NCBI GenBank assembly: GCA_964526785.1
Contig: CAZGMJ010000029.1
Coordinates: 1 to 64,000 of the forward strand
Length of the DNA stretch: 64,000 nucleotides
Direction of reading: 5' to 3'
From: CAZGMJ01 sp964526785
Lineage (GTDB): Bacteria > Planctomycetota > Phycisphaerae > Sedimentisphaerales > Anaerobacaceae
The notes under the pieces: generated by a model
Told to the model about the DNA's origin: nothing
The model's input: the letters and a program-made list of their open reading frames with translations, nothing else
Database searches by the model: none
Shown here: piece after piece, positions 53,789 to 62,231 of the stretch
Numbering within the stretch: the stretch's first letter is position 1
Layout of the letters: each line of letters begins with the position of its first letter
Position numbers and translations under genes: made by a program

Positions 53789-53816
53789 TTGCAAGAAGCC
53801 GTGATGCAGCTATACT
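53789..53816 (+). promoter_or_regulatory. Promoter of accBC
   Basis: TTGCAA (53789-53794) and TATACT (53811-53816) are 16 bases apart. The leader would be about 83 nt. A palindrome at 53775-53790 overlaps the -35 box and may be an operator. Confidence 0.6.
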
Positions 53817-53905
53817 TGTATGGCTCTGAATGATGTGATAGGCCGTACTGTGCAGGAACGGCCGTCGCCTGTTTCATCGCAGAGCCTTCGAGAAAGGATG
53901 CAGAT

Positions 53906-54406
53906 ATGCCGTCAAAGGACGCCGATCTGGATAAGATCAAAGAGTTGATAAAGATTATGCGGGAGAATGATCTCGTCGAGGTCGAAATACGCCACGATGA
54001 GGACAAGATCTTTCTCAAACGGGCTCAGGCTGCGGAAAGTCCGGGTAGTATTGCGGCTGTTCCGTTCCTAGCGCCGACGCCCGGCGCGCCCGGCGTCTCC
54101 CCCGGGATTGCCCAACCGGCGCCTCCGAGTGGAGGCGTGGCGCCGGCAGGCGAGGGAGAACAGGGTCTGGAGGAGGTTAAGTCTCCTATGGTGGGCACGT
54201 TCTATGAAGCTCCCAGTCCGGATTCGGAGCCTTATGTGGAAGCAGGGACCCATATCGACGCCGGGGCTGTTGTTTGCATTATCGAAGCGATGAAGGTGAT
54301 GAACGAGATCAAGGCCGAGGTCAGCGGAACCGTTGTCCATGTGCTCGCGAAGAACGGTGAGGCTGTGGAGTTCGGCCAACCACTCTTTAGAGTCCGACCC
54401 GACTAA
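53906..54406 (+). CDS. accB: Biotin carboxyl carrier protein of acetyl-CoA carboxylase
   Basis: This 166-residue carrier for malonyl-CoA synthesis begins with the usual helical N-terminus (DADLDKIKELIKIMRENDLV). It continues through a Pro/Ala-rich linker (about 50-88) to the biotinyl domain (about 90-165). The biotinylated lysine is in CIIEAMKVMNEIKAEV, and the thumb region EAPSPDSEPYVEAG is present. AAAGGAT before the ATG and the promoter at 53789 support the start. accC follows 62 bases later; the carboxyltransferase genes accA and accD are not in the window. Confidence 0.95.
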   Translation: MPSKDADLDKIKELIKIMRENDLVEVEIRHDEDKIFLKRAQAAESPGSIAAVPFLAPTPGAPGVSPGIAQPAPPSGGVAPAGEGEQGLEEVKSPMVGTFYEAPSPDSEPYVEAGTHIDAGAVVCIIEAMKVMNEIKAEVSGTVVHVLAKNGEAVEFGQPLFRVRPD

Positions 54407-54468
54407 GACCTGAACTGCTGCTCGAACGTCTTTCAAATTGAACCCCAGCTTGAGTGTGGACAGAGACC

Positions 54469-55806
54469 ATGTTTTCAAGAATCTTGATTGCCAATCGTGG
54501 TGAAATAGCATTACGCATCATACGCGCTTGCCACGAGCTGGGTGTGGAGGCCGTTGCAGTATACTCCGAAGCCGACAAATGCGCCCCTTACCTGGAACTG
54601 GCGGATGAAGCGATATGCATTGGTGCGGCCAACTCGGCGGACAGCTATCTGAACATCCCGCGAATTATCAGCGCCGCGGAGGTCGCGGACGTTGAAGCGA
54701 TCCACCCGGGATATGGATTTCTAGCCGAGAACATTGGATTTGCTCGTATCTGCGCCGATTGCGGCATCGCTTTCATCGGTCCGCCCGTTGAAGCAATGCA
54801 GTTGCTGGGCGACAAGGTGGAGGCTCGGAAACTCGCGGCCAAAGCCGGGGCGCCGGTAGTGCCGGGTTCGGACGGGGCAATCGAAAAGGAATCCGAAGCG
54901 ATAGAACTTGCCAACAAGATCGGGTATCCGGTTATTATCAAAGCTGCGGCCGGCGGTGGAGGGCGCGGGATGCGGGTCGTGCACAACGAAATCAGCCTGC
55001 GGGCGGCATTAGGTGCCGCCAGTAATGAGGCCGAGGCGGCTTTCGGCGACGGAAGCGTCTATCTGGAGAAGTTCATCGTCGAGCCAAGACATGTGGAAGT
55101 GCAGGTAATGGTGGATAACGATGGTACCGCCCTGCATTTCTATGAGAGGGATTGCTCCATTCAACGCAGGCACCAGAAGATGATCGAGGAGTCGCCGTGT
55201 CCGGTTCTGGATGAAGAAGCCCGGGAAGAAGTTTGTAACGCCGCTCTCAAGATTGTGCGGGAGGCGGGGTACGTTAATGCCGGAACCGTGGAATTCCTGC
55301 TGGACAAGGACCGCCGGTTCTTCTTCATCGAAGCGAATACGCGAATTCAGGTCGAGCACCCTGTGACGGAAATGGTTACAGGGCACGACTTGATCAAGCT
55401 CCAGTTGAAGGTGGCCTCAGGCGAACCGATGAACCTCAAGCAAGAAGAAATCAGACATCGAGGCGTGGCCATTGAATGTCGCATCAATGCGGAAGATCCG
55501 GCCAACAACTTTACGCCGTGTCCGGGGGTAATAGAGCGCTATGTCGCTCCGGGCGGGTTCGGCATTCGCATCGACACCCACGTGCACCAGGGCTGGACCG
55601 TTTCGCCCCATTACGACTCGATGATCGCCAAGCTTATCGTGCACCAGGACACGCGAGCCGAAGCCATCTCCACAATGAGGAGGGCGTTAAAGGAGTTTAT
55701 CATCGAACCGGTCAAGACAACTATTCCCGCCAGCCTCGACATCCTGGCGCACAATCTGTTCATTAAGAACAAGGTAGATACCAGCTTCGTGGAACGGAAC
55801 CTCTAA
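54469..55806 (+). CDS. accC: Biotin carboxylase
   Basis: This 445-residue ATP-grasp enzyme carboxylates the biotin on AccB. Motifs: ILIANRGEIALRIIRACHELG, the glycine-rich ATP lid KAAAGGGGRGMRVV, EKFIVEPRHVEVQVM, ERDCSIQRRHQKMIEESP and EANTRIQVEHPVTEMVTG, which holds the catalytic arginine and glutamate. Length is normal. The preferred start is ATG 54469, five codons into the open frame. It is co-transcribed with accB and converges on lysA with a 38-base gap that shows no clear terminator. Confidence 0.97.
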   Translation: MFSRILIANRGEIALRIIRACHELGVEAVAVYSEADKCAPYLELADEAICIGAANSADSYLNIPRIISAAEVADVEAIHPGYGFLAENIGFARICADCGIAFIGPPVEAMQLLGDKVEARKLAAKAGAPVVPGSDGAIEKESEAIELANKIGYPVIIKAAAGGGGRGMRVVHNEISLRAALGAASNEAEAAFGDGSVYLEKFIVEPRHVEVQVMVDNDGTALHFYERDCSIQRRHQKMIEESPCPVLDEEAREEVCNAALKIVREAGYVNAGTVEFLLDKDRRFFFIEANTRIQVEHPVTEMVTGHDLIKLQLKVASGEPMNLKQEEIRHRGVAIECRINAEDPANNFTPCPGVIERYVAPGGFGIRIDTHVHQGWTVSPHYDSMIAKLIVHQDTRAEAISTMRRALKEFIIEPVKTTIPASLDILAHNLFIKNKVDTSFVERNL

Positions 55807-55844
55807 AGCGCTTTGTTCCCGCGAACTGACCGGTTGCGGAGAGG

Positions 55845-57134
55845 CTACTTCTCCAGGGCCACCAAATCCTCATACGTTTCGCGCTTTCGTATGACGGAAA
55901 ACTTATCGCCGTCGACCAGAACCTCCGGTGTGCGGGGCCTGGCATTGTAGTTGCTTGCCATCGTGAAGCCATATGCGCCGGCAGTGAATACCGACAGCAA
56001 ATCGCCGCGTTCAACGGGAGGCAACGCTCTGTCCTTGGCAAGGAAATCGGCGCCTTCGCAGATCGGGCCGACCACATCAACCGGTTCGGTTCCCTCCAGC
56101 GCAAGATCTTCGGTGCGGGAGGGGGGCACAAGCTCGTCAGCAACGCGTGCAGGCCAGATGAAATGAAATGCGTCATACAACGACGGGCGGATCAAATCGT
56201 TCATTGCCGCATCGACGATGATGAACTTCTTTGCTCCACCCTGCTTGGTATAGATGGCGCGGGTCAACAGGATCCCTGCATTCGCACAGATGCTTTTGCC
56301 CGGCTCGAGTATCAGCTTGAGATTCTTATCCTTCAGAAGCGGGACGATGCCGCCCGCATACTCTGTTGCGGAAGGGACGCTGTCCGACTCGTAGTCCGCT
56401 CCATAACCTCCTCCCAGATCCAGCGCCTCGACCGTATGGCCTTCATTGCGGAGTCGGTCGACCAAGGGGAGTATCTTCTTGACTGCTGTCACAAATGGAT
56501 CAATCGTCTTGCCGCCGCTTCCCAGATGTACGTGAATTGCACAGAGATCTACGGCTTCGTTCTTCCCATATTCGGAGAAGACTCTCACGGCTCGCTCGAT
56601 ATCGACGCCGAATTTGGTTTCCTTCTGTCCCGTCGCCGTGAAAGCGTGTGTTTTGTAGTCCACATCGGGATTGACACGCAGCGCCGCGCTGGGCCGCTTC
56701 TTGCCGGATGACGATGTCTGTCGCGTGAGTCGAATGAGATTCTCAAGCTCTGCTTCCGATTCAATATTGAAATACGCGATCTCGGCCTTTATTGCTTCGA
56801 CAATCTCGGTATCCGTCTTGCCAACGCCCGCATATACTACTTTCGACATATCACCGCCAGCCTGCTGGATACGATACAGTTCTCCGCCGCTGACGATGTC
56901 GAATCCTGAACCTTCCTCGGCCATAAATCGCAAAATATTGATATTTCCACAGGCTTTCACTGAATAACACACGGTCGTATCCAGTTCCTTGTACGCCTGC
57001 TGGATCTTATGCAGGTGATCGAGGAACGTTGCCTTGCTGTAGACATAGGCGGGCGTGCCGACTTGTGCCGCTATTCGTTCAACATCGACCCCTTCGGCGA
57101 ACAGTTTTGCTTCTTTATACTTGAACTGGTCCAT
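55845..57134 (-). CDS. lysA: Diaminopimelate decarboxylase
   Basis: This 429-residue PLP enzyme makes lysine from meso-diaminopimelate. The alanine-racemase-like barrel has the PLP lysine in CYSVKACGNINILRF. HVHLGSGGKTIDPFV, LDLGGGYGADYES, ILEPGKSICANAG and the C-terminal VGPICEGADFLAKDR with GAYGFTMASNYNARPR are diagnostic. AAAGGTG five bases before ATG 57134 sets the start, ten codons inside the open frame. It lies after the histone-like gene on the same strand, separated by that gene's terminator. Confidence 0.96.
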   Translation of the reverse strand: MDQFKYKEAKLFAEGVDVERIAAQVGTPAYVYSKATFLDHLHKIQQAYKELDTTVCYSVKACGNINILRFMAEEGSGFDIVSGGELYRIQQAGGDMSKVVYAGVGKTDTEIVEAIKAEIAYFNIESEAELENLIRLTRQTSSSGKKRPSAALRVNPDVDYKTHAFTATGQKETKFGVDIERAVRVFSEYGKNEAVDLCAIHVHLGSGGKTIDPFVTAVKKILPLVDRLRNEGHTVEALDLGGGYGADYESDSVPSATEYAGGIVPLLKDKNLKLILEPGKSICANAGILLTRAIYTKQGGAKKFIIVDAAMNDLIRPSLYDAFHFIWPARVADELVPPSRTEDLALEGTEPVDVVGPICEGADFLAKDRALPPVERGDLLSVFTAGAYGFTMASNYNARPRTPEVLVDGDKFSVIRKRETYEDLVALEK

Positions 57135-57271
57135 ATACACCTTTTCACTGTAATCATTGCTCAATACCTGATTCGTCTATTTCCGAACCGCCAGTATAGA
57201 GACTGCTGCCGGAATTGCAAGAAATGGCATTTCTGTGCCCTCGGGCTTCCGTGAGTCGGCTGATGACGGAC

Positions 57272-57307
57272 AAAAAAAGACGGAAGAACCCGAAGGGTTC
57301 TTCCGTC
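57272..57307 (-). terminator. Terminator of the histone-like gene
   Basis: A perfect 13-bp stem (57279-57291 with 57295-57307, GAA loop) is followed on the minus strand by seven T residues (57278-57272). It lies about 105 bases beyond the histone-like stop codon and about 140 upstream of lysA. Confidence 0.85.
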
Positions 57308-57411
57308 ATATATTGCCGTGGGACCACCTGAATCAATCGACTAAGGTCGCGGGCGTCCCCTTAACCTGCCACTATCATGCGACTGAATGGCAAGTTCAAT
57401 CGATTCGGCCA

Positions 57412-57627
57412 CTATTTCTTTTTCTTCTTGGTCTTTTTCTTGGCCTTCTTCTTCGTTGCTTTCTTCTTTGTGGCCTTTTTCTTCTTGGCTTTCTTCTTTG
57501 TGGCCTTCTTCTTCGCTGCTTTCTTCTTTGTCTTCTTCTTGGCTTTCTTCTTTGTGGCCTTCTTCTTCGTTGCTTTCTTCTTTGTGGTCTTCTTCTTGGC
57601 TTTCTTCTTCGTCTTCTTCTTTGCCAT
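57412..57627 (-). CDS. Lysine-rich histone H1-like protein
   Basis: This 71-residue protein after the initial Met is made only of Lys, Ala and Thr, in repeats of the type KKKATKKKA/KKKAKKKT. It resembles the C-terminal tails of eukaryotic H1 and chlamydial/planctomycete Hc1-like proteins, which bind and compact DNA by charge. A strong GGAGGTGAT lies before the ATG, a -10-like TATAAT is on the minus strand at 57733-57728, and a good terminator follows. High expression is likely. The opposite strand gives long Phe-rich frames, which are shadows. Confidence 0.85.
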   Translation of the reverse strand: MAKKKTKKKAKKKTTKKKATKKKATKKKAKKKTKKKAAKKKATKKKAKKKKATKKKATKKKAKKKTKKKKK

Positions 57628-58171
57628 TATTTTATCACCTCCATATGGTTGATAAAAATCCGTTAAGCCTTTTCAGCTCACACCACAATTGCGAATCGTA
57701 CCGTACGTATGATAACAGTGCCATATAATTATAGGAAAAGCACGTAAATTATCTTACATTTTCTTATCGTCCAGTAGTTTACGAATTCTTGACAGAAATT
57801 TTCACAACTGTGCAATGGTGAAGCGATTGCAAGCCTTGTGACAACCTTTCGGCTCAGCCGTTGCGGCAGTGCAGGTGACTATTTCACGCCACGTTCTTTA
57901 TCAGTTGCTACAAATGCTTTAGGGGCGGTCTTAACGGCGATACAACACGGAAATTCGGCAGGGAAGACTTGTTGCCAGCGATACTGAAGCAGCTGAAGGT
58001 GCGCGAGTAATCTGCATGTTCGCTGTTGCATAGCGATTTGATGTCACCATCAGTGCGAAACTGCGCCTTTTTGTCAAACAAGCGAACAAATACAACGCGT
58101 ATCCTTGAGCGGACGGAGTTTCTATCGTATTATATCTGCTGAAAATCTCACAGTTTGACTGTTACATTCTT
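57628..58171. other. Divergent AT-rich intergenic region
   Basis: The left 100 bases hold the leader and promoter of the histone-like gene. TTGACA (57789-57794) and TGCAAT (57811-57816), 16 bases apart, look like a plus-strand promoter, yet no protein gene starts until nadD at 58172, about 350 bases on. A long leader or small RNA is possible. No known RNA family was recognised. Confidence 0.45.
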
Positions 58172-58795
58172 ATGAGTGACGACAAGGTAATTCTATTCGG
58201 CGGTACGTTTGATCCCGTGCATATCGGCCACACGGAGGTCGCGCGGTTTGCGCGTGACTATAAGAACGCTCGGCAAGTATTCTTCATTCCCGCCAAGCGC
58301 TCACCTTTGAAAGGCGCGATGCCCAGAGCAAGCGATGGGGACCGACTTGCGATGATCCGTCTTGCGATTGGGGACTACGAGTCGTTTGATGTGACCGACT
58401 GGGAGTTGCGCAAGCCCGCGCCAAGTTACAGTCTTCATACCGTTGAGGTGTTCCAGCGACGATTCGAGCAGGCGCAATTGCACTGGCTTGTTGGTGCCGA
58501 TGGTGTGGGTGATCTTCAGCACTGGTACAGGATCACGGAGTTTCTGGATGCGTGCAATGTGAGCGTTATGTATCGTGCGGGTTATGATCCGCCCGATTTT
58601 CGCCAGTATGAGGCCGTCTGGGGGCGAGAAAGGGTCGAAAAACTGCGTAAAAACGTCATTCCAACGCCGTTAATTGAGGTTAGCAGTACGAAAGTGCGCC
58701 GCCGGCTTAGGGAAGGGGAACCGGTTAAAGAGTTGTTACATCCGGCAGTGGAACAATATATTCGCCGGCGGAATCTATATGCTGAGCAGAAATAG
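58172..58795 (+). CDS. nadD: Nicotinate-nucleotide adenylyltransferase
   Basis: This 207-residue nucleotidyltransferase joins ATP to nicotinate mononucleotide in NAD synthesis. The HxGH signature is in LFGGTFDPVHIGHTEVARFA. IPAKRSPLKG, the VGADGVGDLQHWYRI motif, and ISSTKVRRRLREG-type sequence (EVSSTKVRRRLREGEPVKEL) near the C-terminus match NadD. It is a single gene that converges on the hyp operon with a 33-base gap. Confidence 0.95.
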   Translation: MSDDKVILFGGTFDPVHIGHTEVARFARDYKNARQVFFIPAKRSPLKGAMPRASDGDRLAMIRLAIGDYESFDVTDWELRKPAPSYSLHTVEVFQRRFEQAQLHWLVGADGVGDLQHWYRITEFLDACNVSVMYRAGYDPPDFRQYEAVWGRERVEKLRKNVIPTPLIEVSSTKVRRRLREGEPVKELLHPAVEQYIRRRNLYAEQK

Positions 58796-58828
58796 GGCGG
58801 TATTCGTGTCTGTCTACTGCGCTCGAGA

Positions 58829-59491
58829 CTATCTCTGGCCTGCACATCCCACAAGCCAGTCACACCACAAATCGAAACCTTCTCCTGTCCGCGCCGATAC
58901 AGGGAATATCCGGATGTCCTTGTTGAGAACGCGCGCATCGACTTTGGCGCGTTCGATATCGAAGTCAACGAGTCCCGCCTGCAACAGATCGATTTTGTTT
59001 ATCAATAACGCCTTTGCCTTTGCGAAGATGCCTGGATATTTGGCGGGTTTGTCGTCGCCTTCGGTGACTGACAAGACGACAACTTTCCCATTCTCTCCCA
59101 GATTGAAGTCTGATGGGCAAACGAGGTTGCCCACGTTCTCGATAAAGACCAAATCCAGGTCCGCCACCGGGAGTTGGTCGAGTGCTTCGCGTACTTGTTT
59201 GGCCGACAGATGGCAAGCGCCCTGCGTGTTGACCTGAATGGCAGGTGCTTTTGTAGCCCTGATTCTCTCTGCATCAAGATCGGTCTGTATGTCTCCCTCG
59301 ATGACGCCCAGCTTGAGTCGGCCCTGAAGATCCGTGATGGTGCGTGTGAGGATAGTAGTCTTGCCCGAGCCCGGCGAAGATATCATGTTGAGGCAAAAGG
59401 CCTTCTTCTCCTGAAAGAGCATGATGTTGTCGAAGGCGTACCTGTCGTTTTCCCCGAGTATTTTCCTGGCGATGTTTACTTTCTTCTTCAT
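58829..59491 (-). CDS. hypB: Hydrogenase maturation GTPase HypB
   Basis: This 220-residue SIMIBI GTPase inserts nickel into [NiFe] hydrogenase together with HypA. The P-loop is SSPGSGKTTILTRT. IEGDIQTDLDAERI, TQGACHL with the metal-site Cys and His, IENVGNLVCPSDF and LINKIDLL are all present. The N-terminus lacks both the CxxCGC motif and the His-rich stretch found in some HypBs, so nickel storage is not expected. It starts four bases after hypA and is last of the six hyp genes here. Confidence 0.97.
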   Translation of the reverse strand: MKKKVNIARKILGENDRYAFDNIMLFQEKKAFCLNMISSPGSGKTTILTRTITDLQGRLKLGVIEGDIQTDLDAERIRATKAPAIQVNTQGACHLSAKQVREALDQLPVADLDLVFIENVGNLVCPSDFNLGENGKVVVLSVTEGDDKPAKYPGIFAKAKALLINKIDLLQAGLVDFDIERAKVDARVLNKDIRIFPVSARTGEGFDLWCDWLVGCAGQR

Positions 59492-59495
59492 GATT

Positions 59496-59843
59496 CTACT
59501 CTTGTGTTTCGAATTCTATCTGTTCGAGCAGCAGCGGTGCGTCGGGCAACAACTCGAAGTCTTCACTTTCGCAAGCCGGGCACCGTACTTCGTCCACTTC
59601 GAGACTGTACTCGGCGCCACACGCTTTGCACTTGCCGCGGATCGGTTTGTGTTCGATGTGCAATTCCATTTTCTCACACACTGTTTCGCGGGCTATGGAC
59701 TCAAATGCAAAGCTGAGCGCTTCGTCGTTTACGGCCGAGAGCTTGCCGCAGCTTATCTTCGCGCTGACAGGTCTGGCCTTGTGCTTCGTTGCTTCCTGCG
59801 ATATGGCAGACAGCAGGCTTTGTGCGACAGCGGCCTCATGCAT
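59496..59843 (-). CDS. hypA: Hydrogenase nickel incorporation protein HypA
   Basis: This 115-residue nickel chaperone starts MHEAAVAQSLL, with His2 the expected nickel ligand. The zinc domain has two CxxC pairs, KCKACGAEY and RCPACESEDF. The ATG at 59843 overlaps the hypE stop codon by one base (TGATG). The earlier ATG at 59849 would bury His2 and is rejected. The C-terminal FELLPDAPLLLEQIEFE stretch is the usual strand and helix that packs on HypB. Confidence 0.96.
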   Translation of the reverse strand: MHEAAVAQSLLSAISQEATKHKARPVSAKISCGKLSAVNDEALSFAFESIARETVCEKMELHIEHKPIRGKCKACGAEYSLEVDEVRCPACESEDFELLPDAPLLLEQIEFETQE

Positions 59844-60865
59844 CAGCATATCCTCGGCAGTTCGCGGCCATACGGCATCTGCACAATCCGGCGGCCCCCG
59901 ATACTCGTAATCATTTCCACCAGCGGCGTGCCTTGCGCTTCAATAACTGTGCCGATCACGCGCGCGTCCCTTCCAAGCGGGTGCTCCCTGCATATTTCGA
60001 TGCATTTGCCGGCGCATTCGGCGGTCACAACTGCTGCGAATTTGCCTTCGTTGGCGATGTTGAGCAGGTCGAAGCCCAGCATTTCGGCTGCCGCGTGCAC
60101 CGTTGGGTTGATCGGGATGTCATCCTGATGCAGCTCGATGCTCAGGCCGCTGGCTACTGCTATTTCGTTCAGTGTTGCGGCCAGGCCGCCACGGGTCGGA
60201 TCGCGGAGGAACCGAATACCGTCGACGCTTTCCAGTAGTCTGCAAGTCAGTGGGGCGAGTGCCGCACAATCGCTTCTCAGTTCCGATTCGAAGCGCATAC
60301 CTTTTCGTTGCGAGATTATTGTCAGGCCATGGTCGCCTATGGTACCGCTGATGATGACTTTGTCTCCGACGGTGATATTCTCGACGCCGAGTTCTGCGCC
60401 CGGCAGCTTAACGCCGATGCCCGCAGTATTGATGAATATTCCATCTGCGGAGCCCGATTCAACGGTTTTCGTATCGCCCGTGACGATATCAATGTTGTTC
60501 TCGCGTGCTGTTCGTCCAACGCTCTCCAATACCCGGTCAAGCGTCTCGAAGTCGAGCCCATCTTCCAGTATCAATGCCAGCGAAAGCGCCAGCGGCCTGG
60601 CTCCGGCCACTGCAAGGTCGTTGATAGTACCACAGACGGCCAGCTTGCCTATGTCGCCACCGTTGAAGAACAGCGGCTTGACCACGTAACTGTCAGTCGT
60701 GAAATAGAGATGTTCGCCGTTAACACCCACTTCTGCAGAGTCGCCAAGCCGACTGAGCGTTTCATTCTGGAGGTTGGGCAGAATATGACTGCGAATCAAC
60801 TGATCGGTTAGCTGACCTCCGCCCCCGTGCGCAAGCAGGACTTTGTTGTTCGAATTTTCAGTCAT
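59843..60865 (-). CDS. hypE: Hydrogenase maturation protein HypE
   Basis: This 340-residue PurM-like ATPase dehydrates the carbamoyl group on its C-terminal cysteine to cyanide for the hydrogenase iron. The C-terminus is ELPRIC, the required PRIC-type end. LLAHGGGGQLTDQLI, DSYVVKPLFFNGGDIGKLAV, DTKTVESG and RDPTRGGLAATLNEIA are diagnostic. Its start overlaps the hypD stop by four bases and its end overlaps hypA by one, showing tight coupling. Confidence 0.97.
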   Translation of the reverse strand: MTENSNNKVLLAHGGGGQLTDQLIRSHILPNLQNETLSRLGDSAEVGVNGEHLYFTTDSYVVKPLFFNGGDIGKLAVCGTINDLAVAGARPLALSLALILEDGLDFETLDRVLESVGRTARENNIDIVTGDTKTVESGSADGIFINTAGIGVKLPGAELGVENITVGDKVIISGTIGDHGLTIISQRKGMRFESELRSDCAALAPLTCRLLESVDGIRFLRDPTRGGLAATLNEIAVASGLSIELHQDDIPINPTVHAAAEMLGFDLLNIANEGKFAAVVTAECAGKCIEICREHPLGRDARVIGTVIEAQGTPLVEMITSIGGRRIVQMPYGRELPRIC

Positions 60866-61944
60866 TTGTGCGGTTCTTCCCTACGACCATATTTGTACCA
60901 CGCCGCACAAGTTCCCTCCGAACTGACCATGCACGTACCGACCGGATCCTGGAGTGTACAGGTTGCAGCAAAAAGGCTGCATGCGGGCGGCTCGATCAGT
61001 CCGCACAGCACTTCGCCGCACCGGCAACCGGGGATGTCCGCCGCCGGGGCGTCGGCCATTTGGAAACGCTTGAGCGCGTCGAATTCGCTATACTCGTCTT
61101 TCAATCGCAGCGAACTCTTTTCTATCTTGCCAAGCCCCCGCCAATATCCGTCGGTCGCCTCGAAGCATTCATTAATTATCTTCTGTGCCGCCTGGTTGCC
61201 TTGCCTTGTTACAACCGCGCGATAGAGCGACTTCAATTCGCACCTGCCCGCCTGCAACTGACGGCATATATCCGCAAGGCCCTCCATGATCTGCACAGGT
61301 TCAAAGCCCACAACGACACACGGCCGGTCGAAATCCTCAACGATCTCGGCAAACGCGCCGTAGCCCGTGATCGTGCTGACGTGGCCCGGGCATAGAAACG
61401 CGTCGATCTTATCGTTCTTGCCCGAGAGCAGCGTTCGCATAGCCGGTACAACGAGCTTATGGCCCGAGAGGATGCAGAAGTTGTCCAGAGGTTCCTCAGA
61501 TGCTTCCTGTACCGCCACCGCGGTCGCGGGTGTCGTCGTCTCGAAGCCGACCGCAACAAAGACAACCATCTTGTCCGGATGATCTTTTGCCAGTTGCAGT
61601 GCATCTTCACTGCTCAGCACGACCTCGATATTTCCTTTGGTTTGCTTTTTCTCAAGCGAACCTTCCGTTCCGGGCACGCGCATCATGTCGCCGTACGTAG
61701 CGATCAGACAGTCATCGCGGTCCGCCAGTTCAAGCACTCTGTCAATATAGCCCTGATCCGTCACACACACCGGACAGCCCGGCCCCGAAAGCAGTTTGAG
61801 ATTGGCGGGCAACACGGAACGGATGCCATGGCGAAAGATCGACACCGTGTGTGTGCCGCAGACTTCCATTATGCTGATCTGGCGGCCAATCGCTTCACAC
61901 GCCTCGTTACACGCTGCTTTTGCTCTTTCAATTCTGTCTAACAT
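60862..61944 (-). CDS. hypD: Hydrogenase maturation protein HypD
   Basis: This 360-residue iron-sulfur scaffold protein assembles the Fe(CN)2CO unit with HypC. The active-site motifs are MEVCGTHTVSIFRHG, LLSGPGCPVCVTDQGY and VGFETTTPATA. The C-terminal cysteines for the [4Fe-4S] cluster are visible in GCRCGEVLCGLIEPPACSLF and downstream. It starts 12 bases after hypC. Length is typical. Confidence 0.97.
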   Translation of the reverse strand: MLDRIERAKAACNEACEAIGRQISIMEVCGTHTVSIFRHGIRSVLPANLKLLSGPGCPVCVTDQGYIDRVLELADRDDCLIATYGDMMRVPGTEGSLEKKQTKGNIEVVLSSEDALQLAKDHPDKMVVFVAVGFETTTPATAVAVQEASEEPLDNFCILSGHKLVVPAMRTLLSGKNDKIDAFLCPGHVSTITGYGAFAEIVEDFDRPCVVVGFEPVQIMEGLADICRQLQAGRCELKSLYRAVVTRQGNQAAQKIINECFEATDGYWRGLGKIEKSSLRLKDEYSEFDALKRFQMADAPAADIPGCRCGEVLCGLIEPPACSLFAATCTLQDPVGTCMVSSEGTCAAWYKYGRREEPHK

Positions 61945-61956
61945 CGAATTCCGTAC

Positions 61957-62199
61957 TCACCCCGAAACACGGTTGCGGGTTCGCTCGAACTCGTTAATCT
62001 GTTCGAAAAGCTGCCAGGTCTCTTTGGCCTCCTCTTCATCTATGAGTGAAATCGCGAAGCCCGCATGCACCAGGACGAGATCTCCCATCTTCGCATCAGG
62101 CAGCAGCGTCGTCTTAGCCTTGAAGCGATTACCCATCGCATCCACGACGGCTCTGTCGTCTTCGAGTTCCACTATTCTTGCCGGTATTGCCAAACACAT
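61957..62199 (-). CDS. hypC: HypC/HybG hydrogenase assembly chaperone
   Basis: This 80-residue chaperone begins MCLAIPARIVELEDDRA; Cys2 is essential for carrying the iron ligand unit. GDLVLVHAGFAISLIDEEEA is the standard second half. An ATG at 62235 overlaps the hypF stop (ATGA), but starting there would place twelve residues before Cys2, so 62199 is chosen; the upstream ATG may serve in coupling. Confidence 0.93.
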   Translation of the reverse strand: MCLAIPARIVELEDDRAVVDAMGNRFKAKTTLLPDAKMGDLVLVHAGFAISLIDEEEAKETWQLFEQINEFERTRNRVSG

Positions 62200-62231
62200 A
62201 ATATCCACCAGGAAGCCAAGGTAGCGTTCGT

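Noticed and set aside
53413..53794. Two overlapping minus-strand frames upstream of accB
   Set aside because: They have no recognisable domain and no good start signals. The region is better explained by hairpins and a promoter.
57235..57728. Phe/Leu/Ser-rich plus-strand frames that look like membrane proteins
   Set aside because: They are the complement of the AAG-rich histone-like gene. The minus-strand gene has a perfect Shine-Dalgarno and a terminator.
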